From Chloroflexia bacterium (lineage in GTDB: Bacteria; Chloroflexota; Chloroflexia; Thermobaculales; Thermobaculaceae): a DNA stretch of 6,799 nucleotides. Shown here piece by piece: positions 1 through 5,819 of the stretch; the stretch's first letter is position 1, and every line of letters starts with the position of its first letter. Both the position numbers and the translations under genes were made by a program. The notes under the pieces are model-generated. The model was not told the DNA's origin and did not search any database. It was given only the letters and a program-made list of their open reading frames with translations. Location: assembly GCA_013695265.1 (NCBI GenBank), contig JACDAU010000406.1:1-6799 (forward strand), read 5' to 3'.

Positions 1-2288
1 TGCTCGCGGGGCCGGTCCTCCTGCCGAGGCGGGCGGCCCTCGCCGTGCTCGTCCCTGCCGCCGCGTTCAGAGCGGGCGGGACCACGGTCGCGCCGCTCGC
101 CACCAGGCCGCTCGCCGCGGTCTCCGCCTCGGGGCGGGCCACTGGGACCACCACCGCCAGGACCGCTGAACTGCCGTGGACCCTTGGGAGCCGGCATCTC
201 GCCCGTGAGCACCGCCCGGCGGGAAAGGCTTACCTTGCCGTTGCGGTCGATCTCGGTGACCATCACCTCGATCTCGTCGCCTTCCTTCGCGACGTCCTCA
301 ACGCGCTCGACGCGCCCCTCGGCCAGCTCGCTGATGTGTACAAGGCCGTCCTTGCCGGGGAGCAGCTCCACGAACGCGCCGTATGGCATCACCCGCACGA
401 CCTTGCCCCGGTACTGCTGCCCAACCTCGACATCCTTTGTGATCGCCTCGATGCGCGCGCGCGCGGCGTCCGCGCTTGGGCCGTCCGTCGAGTAGATCAG
501 GATGGAGCCGTCGTCCTCGATGTCGATTTGCGCGCCGGTGGTCTCAGTGATCCCCCGGATGATCTTCCCGCCTGGGCCAATCACTGCACCGATCTTCTCG
601 GGGTTGATATGGATAGTCATGATGCGCGGCGCGTAGCCGGAAAGCTCCCCGCGAACCATTGGGGCAGCCTCCAGCATCTTGGCAAGGATGAAAGCCCGCG
701 CTTCGCGCGCCTGCTCGAACGCCTCTCGCAGGATCTCGTAGCTAACGCCTGCGCGCTTCAGGTCCATCTGAAAGCCAGTGACGCCGTTCTCCGTGCCCGC
801 GAGCTTGAGGTCCATGTCGCCCAGCGCATCCTCGATGCCCTGGATATCAGAGAGCACTGCGTGCCTGCCCTGTTCGTCCGTGATCAGGCCCATCGCAACG
901 CCGGATACCGGCGCCTTGATCGGCACGCCCGCATCCATCAGCGCGAGGGTGGTGCCGCAGACACTGCCCATCGAGCTGGAGCCGTTCGAGCTGACCACCT
1001 CGGAGACGACGCGAACGGTGTACGGAAACGCATCTTCATCCGGCATTATCTGGAGGAGTGAGCGCTCCACGAGAGCGCCGTGGCCTATGTCGCGGCGGCT
1101 CGGTCCGCGCATCGGCTTCGTCTCACCGGTGCTGTACGGTGGGAAGTTGTAGTGATGCATAAAGCGCTTGGAATCCGCTATGCCGAGGTCGTCGATCGTC
1201 TGCTCCTCCCGGCGCGTGCCGAGCGTCACGACGCTGACCACCTGCGTCTGACCGCGCGTGAACACGCCCGAGCCGTGGGCCCGAGGGAGCAGTCCCACTT
1301 CCGCGCTGACGGGCCGGACCTCTTTGGTGCCACGGTTGTCGGGGCGGATGCCCTCGTCCAGGATGCGGCTGCGGACGAGTTCTTTCACCATGGTGTCGAA
1401 TTCACGACCCGCTCGCTTGATCTCGGCGTCGGCGTTATCGCCATTCTCGCTCGCGAGCGTGTCGTTCAGGCGGGTGCGGACGGCGTCGATTGCCGTTTCC
1501 CGGCTCGCCTTGTCGGCGTTGTACACGGCCTGGCGCAGGTCGTCGGCGACGATGCCGCGCACGCGGGCGGTGAACGCCTCATCGGCCTCTGGCAGCGCGT
1601 AGTCGTGCTTTGGCTTCGCGCCGTCCGCGATGATCTGCTGCTGCAGCTCGAGGATGGGCTGCATCTGCTCGTGGGCGAACTGGATCGCGCCCAGCATAAC
1701 GGACTCCGGCAGCTCCTTCGCGGCGCCCTCGACCATCTGAACCGCGTCCGCAGTAGCGGCGACGGTGAGGTCCATCAGGGACTCCCCCCGTTGGTCTGCG
1801 GTGGGGTTGAGCACGTACTCCGCGTTGATATAGCCCACGCGCGCCGCCGCGACCGGCCCGGCGAACGGAATGTCGGAGATGCACAGCGCGGCGCTCGCGC
1901 CAATCACGGAGAGCAGGTCGGGCTCGTTCTGCTGGTCGGTGCTCATCACTGTGTTCACGACCTGGACCTCGTACTTGTAGCCCTTGGGAAAGAGCGGGCG
2001 CAGGGGCCGGTCGGTGAGCCGTGCGGTAAGTGTTGCGTTCTCGGAGGGACGTCCCTCACGCCGGATAAAGCCGCCGGGGATCTTGCCTGCGGCGTACATC
2101 CGCTCCTCGTACTGAACGGTGAGGGGGAAGAAGTCGAGCGTACTCAGTTTCTGCGAGCGGGTGACGGTCGCGAGCACCACAGTGTCACCGTATCGAATGA
2201 GGACCGCGCCGCTTGCCTGCTCGGCGAGTTTGCCGGTCTCAATGCTGAGTGGGCGCCCTGCCCACGTCGTCTCGTATTTATTTGCCAT
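1..2288 (-). CDS. pnp: Polynucleotide phosphorylase (PNPase), 3' end cut by the window edge
   Basis: The minus frame starting with ATG at 2288 stays open to position 1, giving 762 complete codons without a stop. PNPase degrades RNA 3' to 5' with phosphate, releasing nucleoside diphosphates, and can add tails in reverse; it works in the cytoplasm as a trimer, often in the degradosome. Domains in order: first RNase PH fold with GKIPGGFIRREGRPSE near residues 67-82, an all-helical linker, and a second, catalytic RNase PH fold with SSNGSSSMGSVCGTT. The motif IEDALGDMDLK gives D487, D493 and K495, matching the catalytic D486, D492 and K494 of the E. coli enzyme. A KH domain follows with GPGG at 571-574, then an S1 domain from about 623 to 695. 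From about residue 700 the protein becomes an Arg/Gly/Pro-rich tail that is still running at the edge. The ATG is the only reasonable start: a stop lies a few codons upstream in frame. GAGGAG lies upstream at a rather long spacing of 14 nt. Confidence 0.98.
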   Translation of the reverse strand, partial: MANKYETTWAGRPLSIETGKLAEQASGAVLIRYGDTVVLATVTRSQKLSTLDFFPLTVQYEERMYAAGKIPGGFIRREGRPSENATLTARLTDRPLRPLFPKGYKYEVQVVNTVMSTDQQNEPDLLSVIGASAALCISDIPFAGPVAAARVGYINAEYVLNPTADQRGESLMDLTVAATADAVQMVEGAAKELPESVMLGAIQFAHEQMQPILELQQQIIADGAKPKHDYALPEADEAFTARVRGIVADDLRQAVYNADKASRETAIDAVRTRLNDTLASENGDNADAEIKRAGREFDTMVKELVRSRILDEGIRPDNRGTKEVRPVSAEVGLLPRAHGSGVFTRGQTQVVSVVTLGTRREEQTIDDLGIADSKRFMHHYNFPPYSTGETKPMRGPSRRDIGHGALVERSLLQIMPDEDAFPYTVRVVSEVVSSNGSSSMGSVCGTTLALMDAGVPIKAPVSGVAMGLITDEQGRHAVLSDIQGIEDALGDMDLKLAGTENGVTGFQMDLKRAGVSYEILREAFEQAREARAFILAKMLEAAPMVRGELSGYAPRIMTIHINPEKIGAVIGPGGKIIRGITETTGAQIDIEDDGSILIYSTDGPSADAARARIEAITKDVEVGQQYRGKVVRVMPYGAFVELLPGKDGLVHISELAEGRVERVEDVAKEGDEIEVMVTEIDRNGKVSLSRRAVLTGEMPAPKGPRQFSGPGGGGPSGPPRGGDRGERPGGERRDRGPARSERGGRDEHGEGRPPRQEDRPRE

Positions 2289-2314
2289 ATCGGAAAGTTC
2301 AACTCCTCAAGAAA

Positions 2315-2337
2315 GCCCAGGGAACTAATCCCTGGGC
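2315..2337 (-). terminator. Perfect stem-loop just upstream of pnp (rpsO terminator or processing hairpin)
   Basis: GCCCAGGGA at 2315-2323 pairs perfectly with TCCCTGGGC at 2329-2337, a 9-bp GC-rich stem with a 5-nt loop. On the minus strand the stem is followed only by CTTTCTTG, not a true run of T, and then by the pnp ribosome-binding site. It is therefore better read as a leaky terminator or an RNA-processing/stability hairpin between rpsO and pnp than as a full stop. In enterobacteria this intergenic region carries both the rpsO terminator and the RNase III site used in PNPase autoregulation; transfer of that role here is inference. Confidence 0.6.
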
Positions 2338-2352
2338 GAACTCAACACTGGT

Positions 2353-2384
2353 AGCCGACCACGCATACTGAAGCGTCGTCGGCT
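2353..2384 (-). other. Second stem-loop in the rpsO-pnp intergenic region
   Basis: AGCCGAC at 2353-2359 pairs with GTCGGCT at 2378-2384. After a single C/C mismatch the stem continues with ACGC (2361-2364) pairing to GCGT (2373-2376), closing an 8-nt loop. The total is 11 bp with one mismatch. A smaller 5-bp stem, GCCGG 2395-2399 with CCGGC 2411-2415, lies next to it on the rpsO side. Together with the hairpin at 2315-2337 they make the pnp leader highly structured. A long interrupted stem is the kind of structure RNase III cuts, but no function is shown by the sequence alone. Confidence 0.5.
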
Positions 2385-2440
2385 CGGATTCTGCGCCGGA
2401 GCGTATGTGCCCGGCAGTTGTGGCCGTGGGTATGTCATCC

Positions 2441-2710
2441 TTAGCGGCGGAGACCCAGGCTCTGTATAAGCGAGCGGTAGCGCTCTATATCGTTCTTTTG
2501 CAGGTAGCGCAACAGTCGACGGCGCTGGCCAACCATCTTCAGTAGCCCACGGCGGGTGTGATTGTCGTGCTTATGCTCTCGCAAGTGCTCGGTCAGGTGC
2601 AGTATCCTCTGGGTGAGTAGCGCGACCTGCACGTCTGCAGAGCCGGTATCCTTCTCGTGTTTCTGATACTGCTCCACGACCGGCGCCTTCTCGGCAGCTG
2701 GTATTGGCAT
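2441..2710 (-). CDS. rpsO: 30S ribosomal protein S15
   Basis: The 89-residue product has the usual S15 length and the family signatures: GSADVQVALLTQRI near residues 23-36, LTEHLREHKHDNHTRRGLL in the middle and QRRRLLRYLQK followed by RYRSLIQSLGLR at the end. S15 is a primary 16S rRNA-binding protein that organises the central domain of the 30S subunit (helices 20-22) and contributes to an intersubunit bridge. The ATG is preceded by GAGGAGG with GACA between, a strong ribosome-binding site at short spacing, so the start is secure. The stop is TAA at 2441-2443. pnp follows in the same direction after about 150 nt, the classical rpsO-pnp order, so cotranscription is likely. A probable extended -10 promoter lies at 2755-2763. 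Confidence 0.98.
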   Translation of the reverse strand: MPIPAAEKAPVVEQYQKHEKDTGSADVQVALLTQRILHLTEHLREHKHDNHTRRGLLKMVGQRRRLLRYLQKNDIERYRSLIQSLGLRR

Positions 2711-2754
2711 TGTCCCTCCTCTTGTCTCTCTGTTCTTCCCTTTTTATTCCCAGC

Positions 2755-2763
2755 AGTATACCA
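2755..2763 (-). promoter_or_regulatory. Extended -10 promoter candidate for rpsO-pnp
   Basis: Read on the minus strand, 2763-2755 is TGG followed by TATACT, the extended -10 form TG-N-TATAAT with five of six bases matching in the hexamer. The -35 region 16-18 nt upstream has no good TTGACA match, which is usual for extended -10 promoters. Transcription would begin near 2748, leaving a purine-rich leader of about 38 nt that contains the rpsO ribosome-binding site. Confidence 0.5.
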
Positions 2764-2979
2764 CACGACCCGGATCCTTCGACTTATGTAGCGATGCAGG
2801 AAAGTACCACCTGGCGCGATGAACGCCGTGTTGCGGTGAGCGGCGAGATACAGAGCTACGTGGGGAGGGGACGTTCAACACGCCATAAGGCTGCGAAGGC
2901 CACCAGCGGCTCACTTCGGCGAATCGCCAGCGCGCCGCGCAGTGTCAGTACCGCCAGTCGAGAACACGTCATTGGATCG
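2764..2979. other. Spacer between rpsO and vapB with no convincing gene
   Basis: This stretch separates the divergent rpsO promoter from the vapB promoter. A plus-strand open frame of up to 95 codons crosses it, but its start lies inside the rpsO start region, it has no ribosome-binding site, and its Ser/Arg-rich translation resembles no family I recognise. No tRNA, no clear hairpin terminator and no recognisable gene remnant were seen on either strand. Confidence 0.4.
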
Positions 2980-3012
2980 TTGCCCTCGTAATCATATATG
3001 GTATAGTATATG
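2980..3012 (+). promoter_or_regulatory. vapBC promoter and probable operator palindrome
   Basis: TTGCCC at 2980-2985 (four of six matches to TTGACA), a 16-nt spacer and TATAGT at 3002-3007 (five of six matches to TATAAT) form a sigma-70-like promoter. Overlapping it is an inverted repeat, CATATA at 2993-2998 and TATATG at 3007-3012, with an 8-nt spacer. The AT-rich patch stands out from GC-rich surroundings. VapB-type ribbon-helix-helix antitoxins usually repress their own operon by binding such palindromes, so this is the expected operator; the binding itself is inferred. The palindrome runs into the first possible ATG of vapB. Confidence 0.5.
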
Positions 3013-3237
3013 GCAATGAATAAGACCACCGTCTATCTCTCGGAAGAGCTCAAAATACAGTTGGAACGGGTCGCGGCGGAGTCAGGGCGTTCGGAGGCTG
3101 AGATCATTCGCGAAGGGGTCCGGCTCGTCGTTGAACATTGGACGCCACCTGCTCCTCGACTCGGCATATTTAACAGCGGACGCGCTAATCTCTCGGAGCG
3201 CGTCGACGAATTATTGGACGGCTTTGGCCAGGGATGA
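3010..3237 (+). CDS. vapB: VapB-type ribbon-helix-helix antitoxin
   Basis: A 75-residue protein. Its N-terminal segment NKTTVYLSEELKIQLERVA, followed by SGRSEAEIIREGVRLVVEH, is a typical ribbon-helix-helix (CopG/Arc-like) fold: one short strand that contacts DNA in a dimer, then two helices with the GRSEAE turn between them. The C-terminal part, with SGRANLSERVDELL, is the region that in VapB proteins wraps the toxin and blocks its active site. The product should neutralise the PIN toxin encoded next and repress the operon. The stop overlaps the vapC start (ATGA), indicating translational coupling. Two starts are possible, ATG at 3010 or ATG at 3016. Neither has a ribosome-binding site. The predicted transcription start lies near 3013-3015, so 3016 (MNKTTVYL, the common start of the family) may be the true, leaderless one. 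The symbol is by family type only. Confidence 0.88.
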   Translation: MAMNKTTVYLSEELKIQLERVAAESGRSEAEIIREGVRLVVEHWTPPAPRLGIFNSGRANLSERVDELLDGFGQG

Positions 3238-3653
3238 TACTGCTCGACACAAGCGGCCTGCTTGCCGGCTATGATAGTGGCGCCCCTCACCACACTGACG
3301 TGGTGCGGGTGCTGGCGGCTCCGCAGCGTCGTATCCTGTCCCCCTTTGTCCTGGCCGAACTCGATTACCTGATCTCAAAGAGTGCTGGACAGCAAGCTGC
3401 GATGATTATGCTGGATGATGTATCTCGTGGCGCCTACGACCTTGTGCCATTCGGCGCCGTGGATGTCGGTGCCGCCAGGGTGATCATCGAGCGCTATGCT
3501 GACCTCAACCTGAGTCTGGCGGACGCTTCGATTATCGTACTCGCGGAACGCTACGGATGTCAGGATGTACTGACCCTCGACCAGAGGCATTTCCGGGTTG
3601 TGCCCGGACCAAACGGCCAGCCGTTCCGCCTGCTCCCCGACAACAACGTATAA
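3234..3653 (+). CDS. vapC: VapC-type PIN-domain ribonuclease toxin
   Basis: A 139-residue protein, normal length for a single PIN domain. The acidic metal-binding residues expected of the fold are present: D5 in MILLDTSGLL, E42 in VLAELDYL, D97 in LSLADASIIVLAERYG and D116 in VLTLDQRHF. VapC toxins are Mg2+-dependent endoribonucleases that cut specific RNAs, often initiator tRNA or the 23S sarcin-ricin loop, and slow growth when freed from VapB; the target here cannot be read from sequence. The ATG overlaps the vapB stop as ATGA, so no separate ribosome-binding site is needed. With all four acidic residues intact, the toxin is probably active. The gene ends about 60 nt before the convergent membrane-protein gene, and I saw no strong terminator between them. 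Confidence 0.92.
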   Translation: MILLDTSGLLAGYDSGAPHHTDVVRVLAAPQRRILSPFVLAELDYLISKSAGQQAAMIMLDDVSRGAYDLVPFGAVDVGAARVIIERYADLNLSLADASIIVLAERYGCQDVLTLDQRHFRVVPGPNGQPFRLLPDNNV

Positions 3654-3712
3654 CGGCGTGGGCGCCACCCTTCGCGCTTCCGGGACAGAAACACGGCAAC
3701 CAGTGCTGCATT

Positions 3713-4723
3713 TCAGACCGCGTTGCTGCCCGTGAACTCGCGGGCGGTGACCTCGGGGCGCGGCTCGAAGGTGCGGCGGGCGAGCAGGAGGGTGAGCACC
3801 CCGAGCGCCGCGCCGAACCAGAGGGTGCAGAAGCGGATCAGCAAGGTTGCCGCAACGGCCTCCGAGCGGTTCATCGCTCCGGCAGGCAGGGTCAGCAGCA
3901 GGAGCGCGGCAACGGTGGCGTCCGCAACACCGAGCCCGCCGGGCAGCAACGATGCGGAGCCGAGCAGCGTGGACACGCCGAGGACGAACGCGGCAAGCAG
4001 GAGCAGCCGCCAACTCGCCTCCTGACCAAGCCCGACGAGCACGAGATAAAACGCGACGCATTCCCCCGCCCACGAGAGGATGCCCAGACCCACCCCGACT
4101 GCGAGGGGCGCAGGTGCGAGCAAGCTGCGTGAGCTGTCGTAAAGTGCGGTGACGTGCGCGGTGCGCGTGCGCAGGATGGGTAGCCGTTCCGCGAGCGAGA
4201 GGATCAGATGCCGCCCGAGGTCCGTCGCGCTCACCACGATGATGCCGAGCGCGCCGATGCCGATCAGCAACAGTACCTGCCAGCCCACCCGGAACAAAAA
4301 CAGCCCGCCGGCGCTCAGGATCAGCAGCGCCACGCCGTCCGTGAGCCGCTCCGCCATGACGATGGGCGCGGAGACACTGACGGGGGTGCCGGAAACGCGG
4401 CGTAGCAGCACACTCTTGAGGATCTCGCCCACCTTGCCGGGCGTCATCGCCATCGTGAGGCCGCTGAGAAAGATCGCGAAGCTCGTCCCTACCTGCACCG
4501 CGCCCGCGCCGATTCGGGCGAGGTAGTAGTGCCACTTCACAAAGCGCAGCCCGTAGTTGCCCAGCGTCAGGCCGAGGATAAGCGGCAGAAACTCCCACCG
4601 GAAGTCCTCCAGCGTGCGGCCAAGCTCGCGCAGGTCGGAGAAGATGATGAGCGCGAGGACGACAGCAACCCCGACGCTGAAGCCGAGGAGGAGCTTGTTG
4701 CGCAGATCACCAAGGATATTCAC
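3713..4723 (-). CDS. Multi-pass membrane protein, lysylphosphatidylglycerol synthase transmembrane/UPF0104 family
   Basis: A 336-residue, very hydrophobic protein with roughly 7-8 membrane spans. It shows the pattern of the flippase-like LPG_synthase_TM family (the membrane part of MprF): MTPGKVGEILKSVLLRR at about 93-109 with E100, MAERLTDGVALL at about 123-134 with E125, R126 and D129, and LLPGGLGVADA near 259-269. No C-terminal aminoacyl-transferase domain is present, so it is a stand-alone transmembrane member. Such proteins are proposed to move or bind lipids in the cytoplasmic membrane, and some relatives sit with glycosyltransferases. The substrate here is unknown. The start is GTG at 4723 with no clear ribosome-binding site. 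TTAACA (4764-4759), 16 nt, then CATACT (4742-4737) would start RNA only about 7 nt upstream. The last 18 or so residues are polar and cytoplasmic in character. The gene is transcribed in the same direction as the sigma/anti-sigma pair, 84 nt downstream of it. Confidence 0.85.
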   Translation of the reverse strand: MNILGDLRNKLLLGFSVGVAVVLALIIFSDLRELGRTLEDFRWEFLPLILGLTLGNYGLRFVKWHYYLARIGAGAVQVGTSFAIFLSGLTMAMTPGKVGEILKSVLLRRVSGTPVSVSAPIVMAERLTDGVALLILSAGGLFLFRVGWQVLLLIGIGALGIIVVSATDLGRHLILSLAERLPILRTRTAHVTALYDSSRSLLAPAPLAVGVGLGILSWAGECVAFYLVLVGLGQEASWRLLLLAAFVLGVSTLLGSASLLPGGLGVADATVAALLLLTLPAGAMNRSEAVAATLLIRFCTLWFGAALGVLTLLLARRTFEPRPEVTAREFTGSNAV

Positions 4724-4736
4724 GCCCCGAGTATAT

Positions 4737-4764
4737 AGTATGGGGCGGCGTCACGGTCTGTTAA
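4737..4764 (-). promoter_or_regulatory. Promoter candidate for the LPG_synthase_TM family gene
   Basis: On the minus strand, TTAACA (4764-4759, five of six matches to TTGACA) and CATACT (4742-4737, four of six) are separated by 16 nt. The likely transcription start near 4730 leaves a leader of only about 7 nt before the GTG at 4723. A second -10-like TATACT at 4735-4730 would start transcription at the GTG itself, but its -35 region is poor. Either way the mRNA would have almost no leader. Confidence 0.4.
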
Positions 4765-4780
4765 AGTTGGTACGAACCAC

Positions 4781-4798
4781 CGGCGGTGTGCCCCGCCG
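4781..4798 (-). terminator. Small GC stem-loop downstream of the anti-sigma factor gene
   Basis: CGGCGG at 4781-4786 pairs with CCGCCG at 4793-4798 around a 6-nt loop, 10 nt past the stop of the anti-sigma gene on the minus strand. It is followed by GTGGTTCG, not a T run, so it is at most a weak or Rho-assisted terminator between the sigma/anti-sigma unit and the membrane-protein gene. Confidence 0.25.
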
Positions 4799-4807
4799 CG
4801 CTTGCAG

Positions 4808-5722
4808 TCACGCGGTGCGGGCGCGGACAAAGAAATACGCGGAGAAGGCGAAGGTGAGGGCGGACATCGCGCCCAGCAGAAGTGCGAGCAAGCCGTTCCC
4901 CGCCCCGTCGCCAAACGCGACCTCCGAGGCTGGCGGCGTATCACGCACGAGCACGGGCGTTACGGTGGGAGCCACGAACTCCACACGCGTGACAGGCGTC
5001 GGACTCGTCAGAGCGTCTGCTATCGCGGGGGTGTCGGCCACCAGCGTCGCGATCGGGCTGGGCAGGGCGGACGCACCGAAGCCACCAGAGACGCTTCGAT
5101 CAACTGCTTTGGCCGTCTGGACCGTGGGCCGCCCGGATTCACGTTGTGCCCCGTCGGTTTCCTGCACTGGAGATTCTTTGCTTTCCCGGGCGGCGGGTTC
5201 ACCCGCGGCGGACGTCGCCTCGGCCCCGGCGCCTGTGTCCTGCGCGGGTTCGGCGTTCTGCGCCACGCCAGGGGCAATCGCAGCGTCACCCTGCTGCTGG
5301 CCAGCCTCCGTGCCCCCCAGGCCGCCCTGGTCCGCTGCGTCCGGCGTGGTGCTGCCCGCCGTCAAGCTGGCACTCATACCACCCCCAGACAGCCCGCCAA
5401 GCGCGTTGATCATCCCGATTGCCAGCACGATTGAGGCGGCAAGCGAGGCCCAGGCAGGCCAGATTGGCGCGCGGCGCTCGCGGCGTACGACGAGTTCGTC
5501 GAGGGCAAAGGACCGGGGTGCGGGCCGCTGGGGCAGGTTGCTGAGCAGAGCCGCCATCGAGCCGTAACTTTCGACCTCGCTGCGGCACCGCGCACACGTC
5601 TGGAGATGCGCTGCTACGGGGCGGGTGCGCTCGTCGTCCATCTCCCCGTCGGCATACTCAGCGAGCAGCTCCGGCTCGGGATGCGCGCTCGCGTACAGCT
5701 CGTCTTGCCCAGTCACACACAT
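4808..5722 (-). CDS. Membrane-anchored zinc-binding anti-sigma factor
   Basis: A 304-residue protein from the ATG at 5722. The N-terminal part carries HLQTCARC, the H-x3-C-x2-C zinc motif (H39, C43, C46) of ZAS/zf-HC2 anti-sigma domains, preceded by PELLAEYADGEMDDE, the usual first helix. This domain clamps the partner sigma factor in the cytoplasm. PRSFALDELVVRR leads to a first membrane segment at about 86-110 (PIWPAWASLAASIVLAIGMI). A linker of about 165 residues rich in Ala, Gly, Pro, Ser, Thr and acidic residues follows, then a second membrane segment near 277-298 and a short basic end (RARTA). The linker has no recognisable sensor domain. The start was chosen from the purine-rich AGGGAAGGGGG just before ATG; GTG at 5716 is equally well spaced, and an upstream GTG at 5752 lacks a proper ribosome-binding site. 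The gene lies 84 nt behind the ECF sigma gene, which is its obvious partner. Confidence 0.88.
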   Translation of the reverse strand: MCVTGQDELYASAHPEPELLAEYADGEMDDERTRPVAAHLQTCARCRSEVESYGSMAALLSNLPQRPAPRSFALDELVVRRERRAPIWPAWASLAASIVLAIGMINALGGLSGGGMSASLTAGSTTPDAADQGGLGGTEAGQQQGDAAIAPGVAQNAEPAQDTGAGAEATSAAGEPAARESKESPVQETDGAQRESGRPTVQTAKAVDRSVSGGFGASALPSPIATLVADTPAIADALTSPTPVTRVEFVAPTVTPVLVRDTPPASEVAFGDGAGNGLLALLLGAMSALTFAFSAYFFVRARTA

Positions 5723-5786
5723 CCCCCTTCCCTGTCGCACGCAAATCGGCACTTCCGCCGGACGTGGCTACACTCGTTCTCGTACT

Positions 5787-5819
5787 ATTGTAAGACGCTG
5801 CGCGGCTCAGGAAAGTTCC
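5787..5819 (-). promoter_or_regulatory. ECF-like promoter motif upstream of the anti-sigma gene
   Basis: On the minus strand, GGAAC at 5819-5815 is followed after 17 nt by CGTC at 5797-5794, resembling the GGAAC/CGTC pattern recognised by several group IV (ECF) sigma factors. The -35 part lies within the last codons of the sigma gene. Immediately downstream, TACAAT (5792-5787) also matches a housekeeping -10 in five of six bases, with a poor -35. This suggests a separate, possibly autoregulated promoter for the anti-sigma gene; it is a pattern match only. Confidence 0.35.

Noticed and set aside
45..2354. Long plus-strand open frames (338 and 424 codons) across the pnp region
   Set aside because: They are antisense to a complete PNPase reading frame with all catalytic motifs. 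Their translations are Arg/Ala/Leu-rich without family features, as expected from GC-rich codon bias.
2704..2991. Plus-strand 95-codon frame between rpsO and vapB
   Set aside because: The start overlaps the rpsO start codon region, no ribosome-binding site is present and the translation is low-complexity Ser/Arg-rich without a recognisable fold.
3375..4598. Minus-strand open frame of 407 codons covering part of vapC and most of the membrane-protein gene
   Set aside because: It crosses two well-supported genes, is extremely Arg/Ala/Pro-rich, shows no domain and has no ribosome-binding site. It is a GC-skew shadow frame.
4557..5567. Plus-strand 336-codon frame antisense to the anti-sigma gene
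   Set aside because: It is antisense to the Ala/Pro-rich linker and zinc domain of a convincing gene, and its Ser/Arg/Pro composition is what the reverse of such codons gives.
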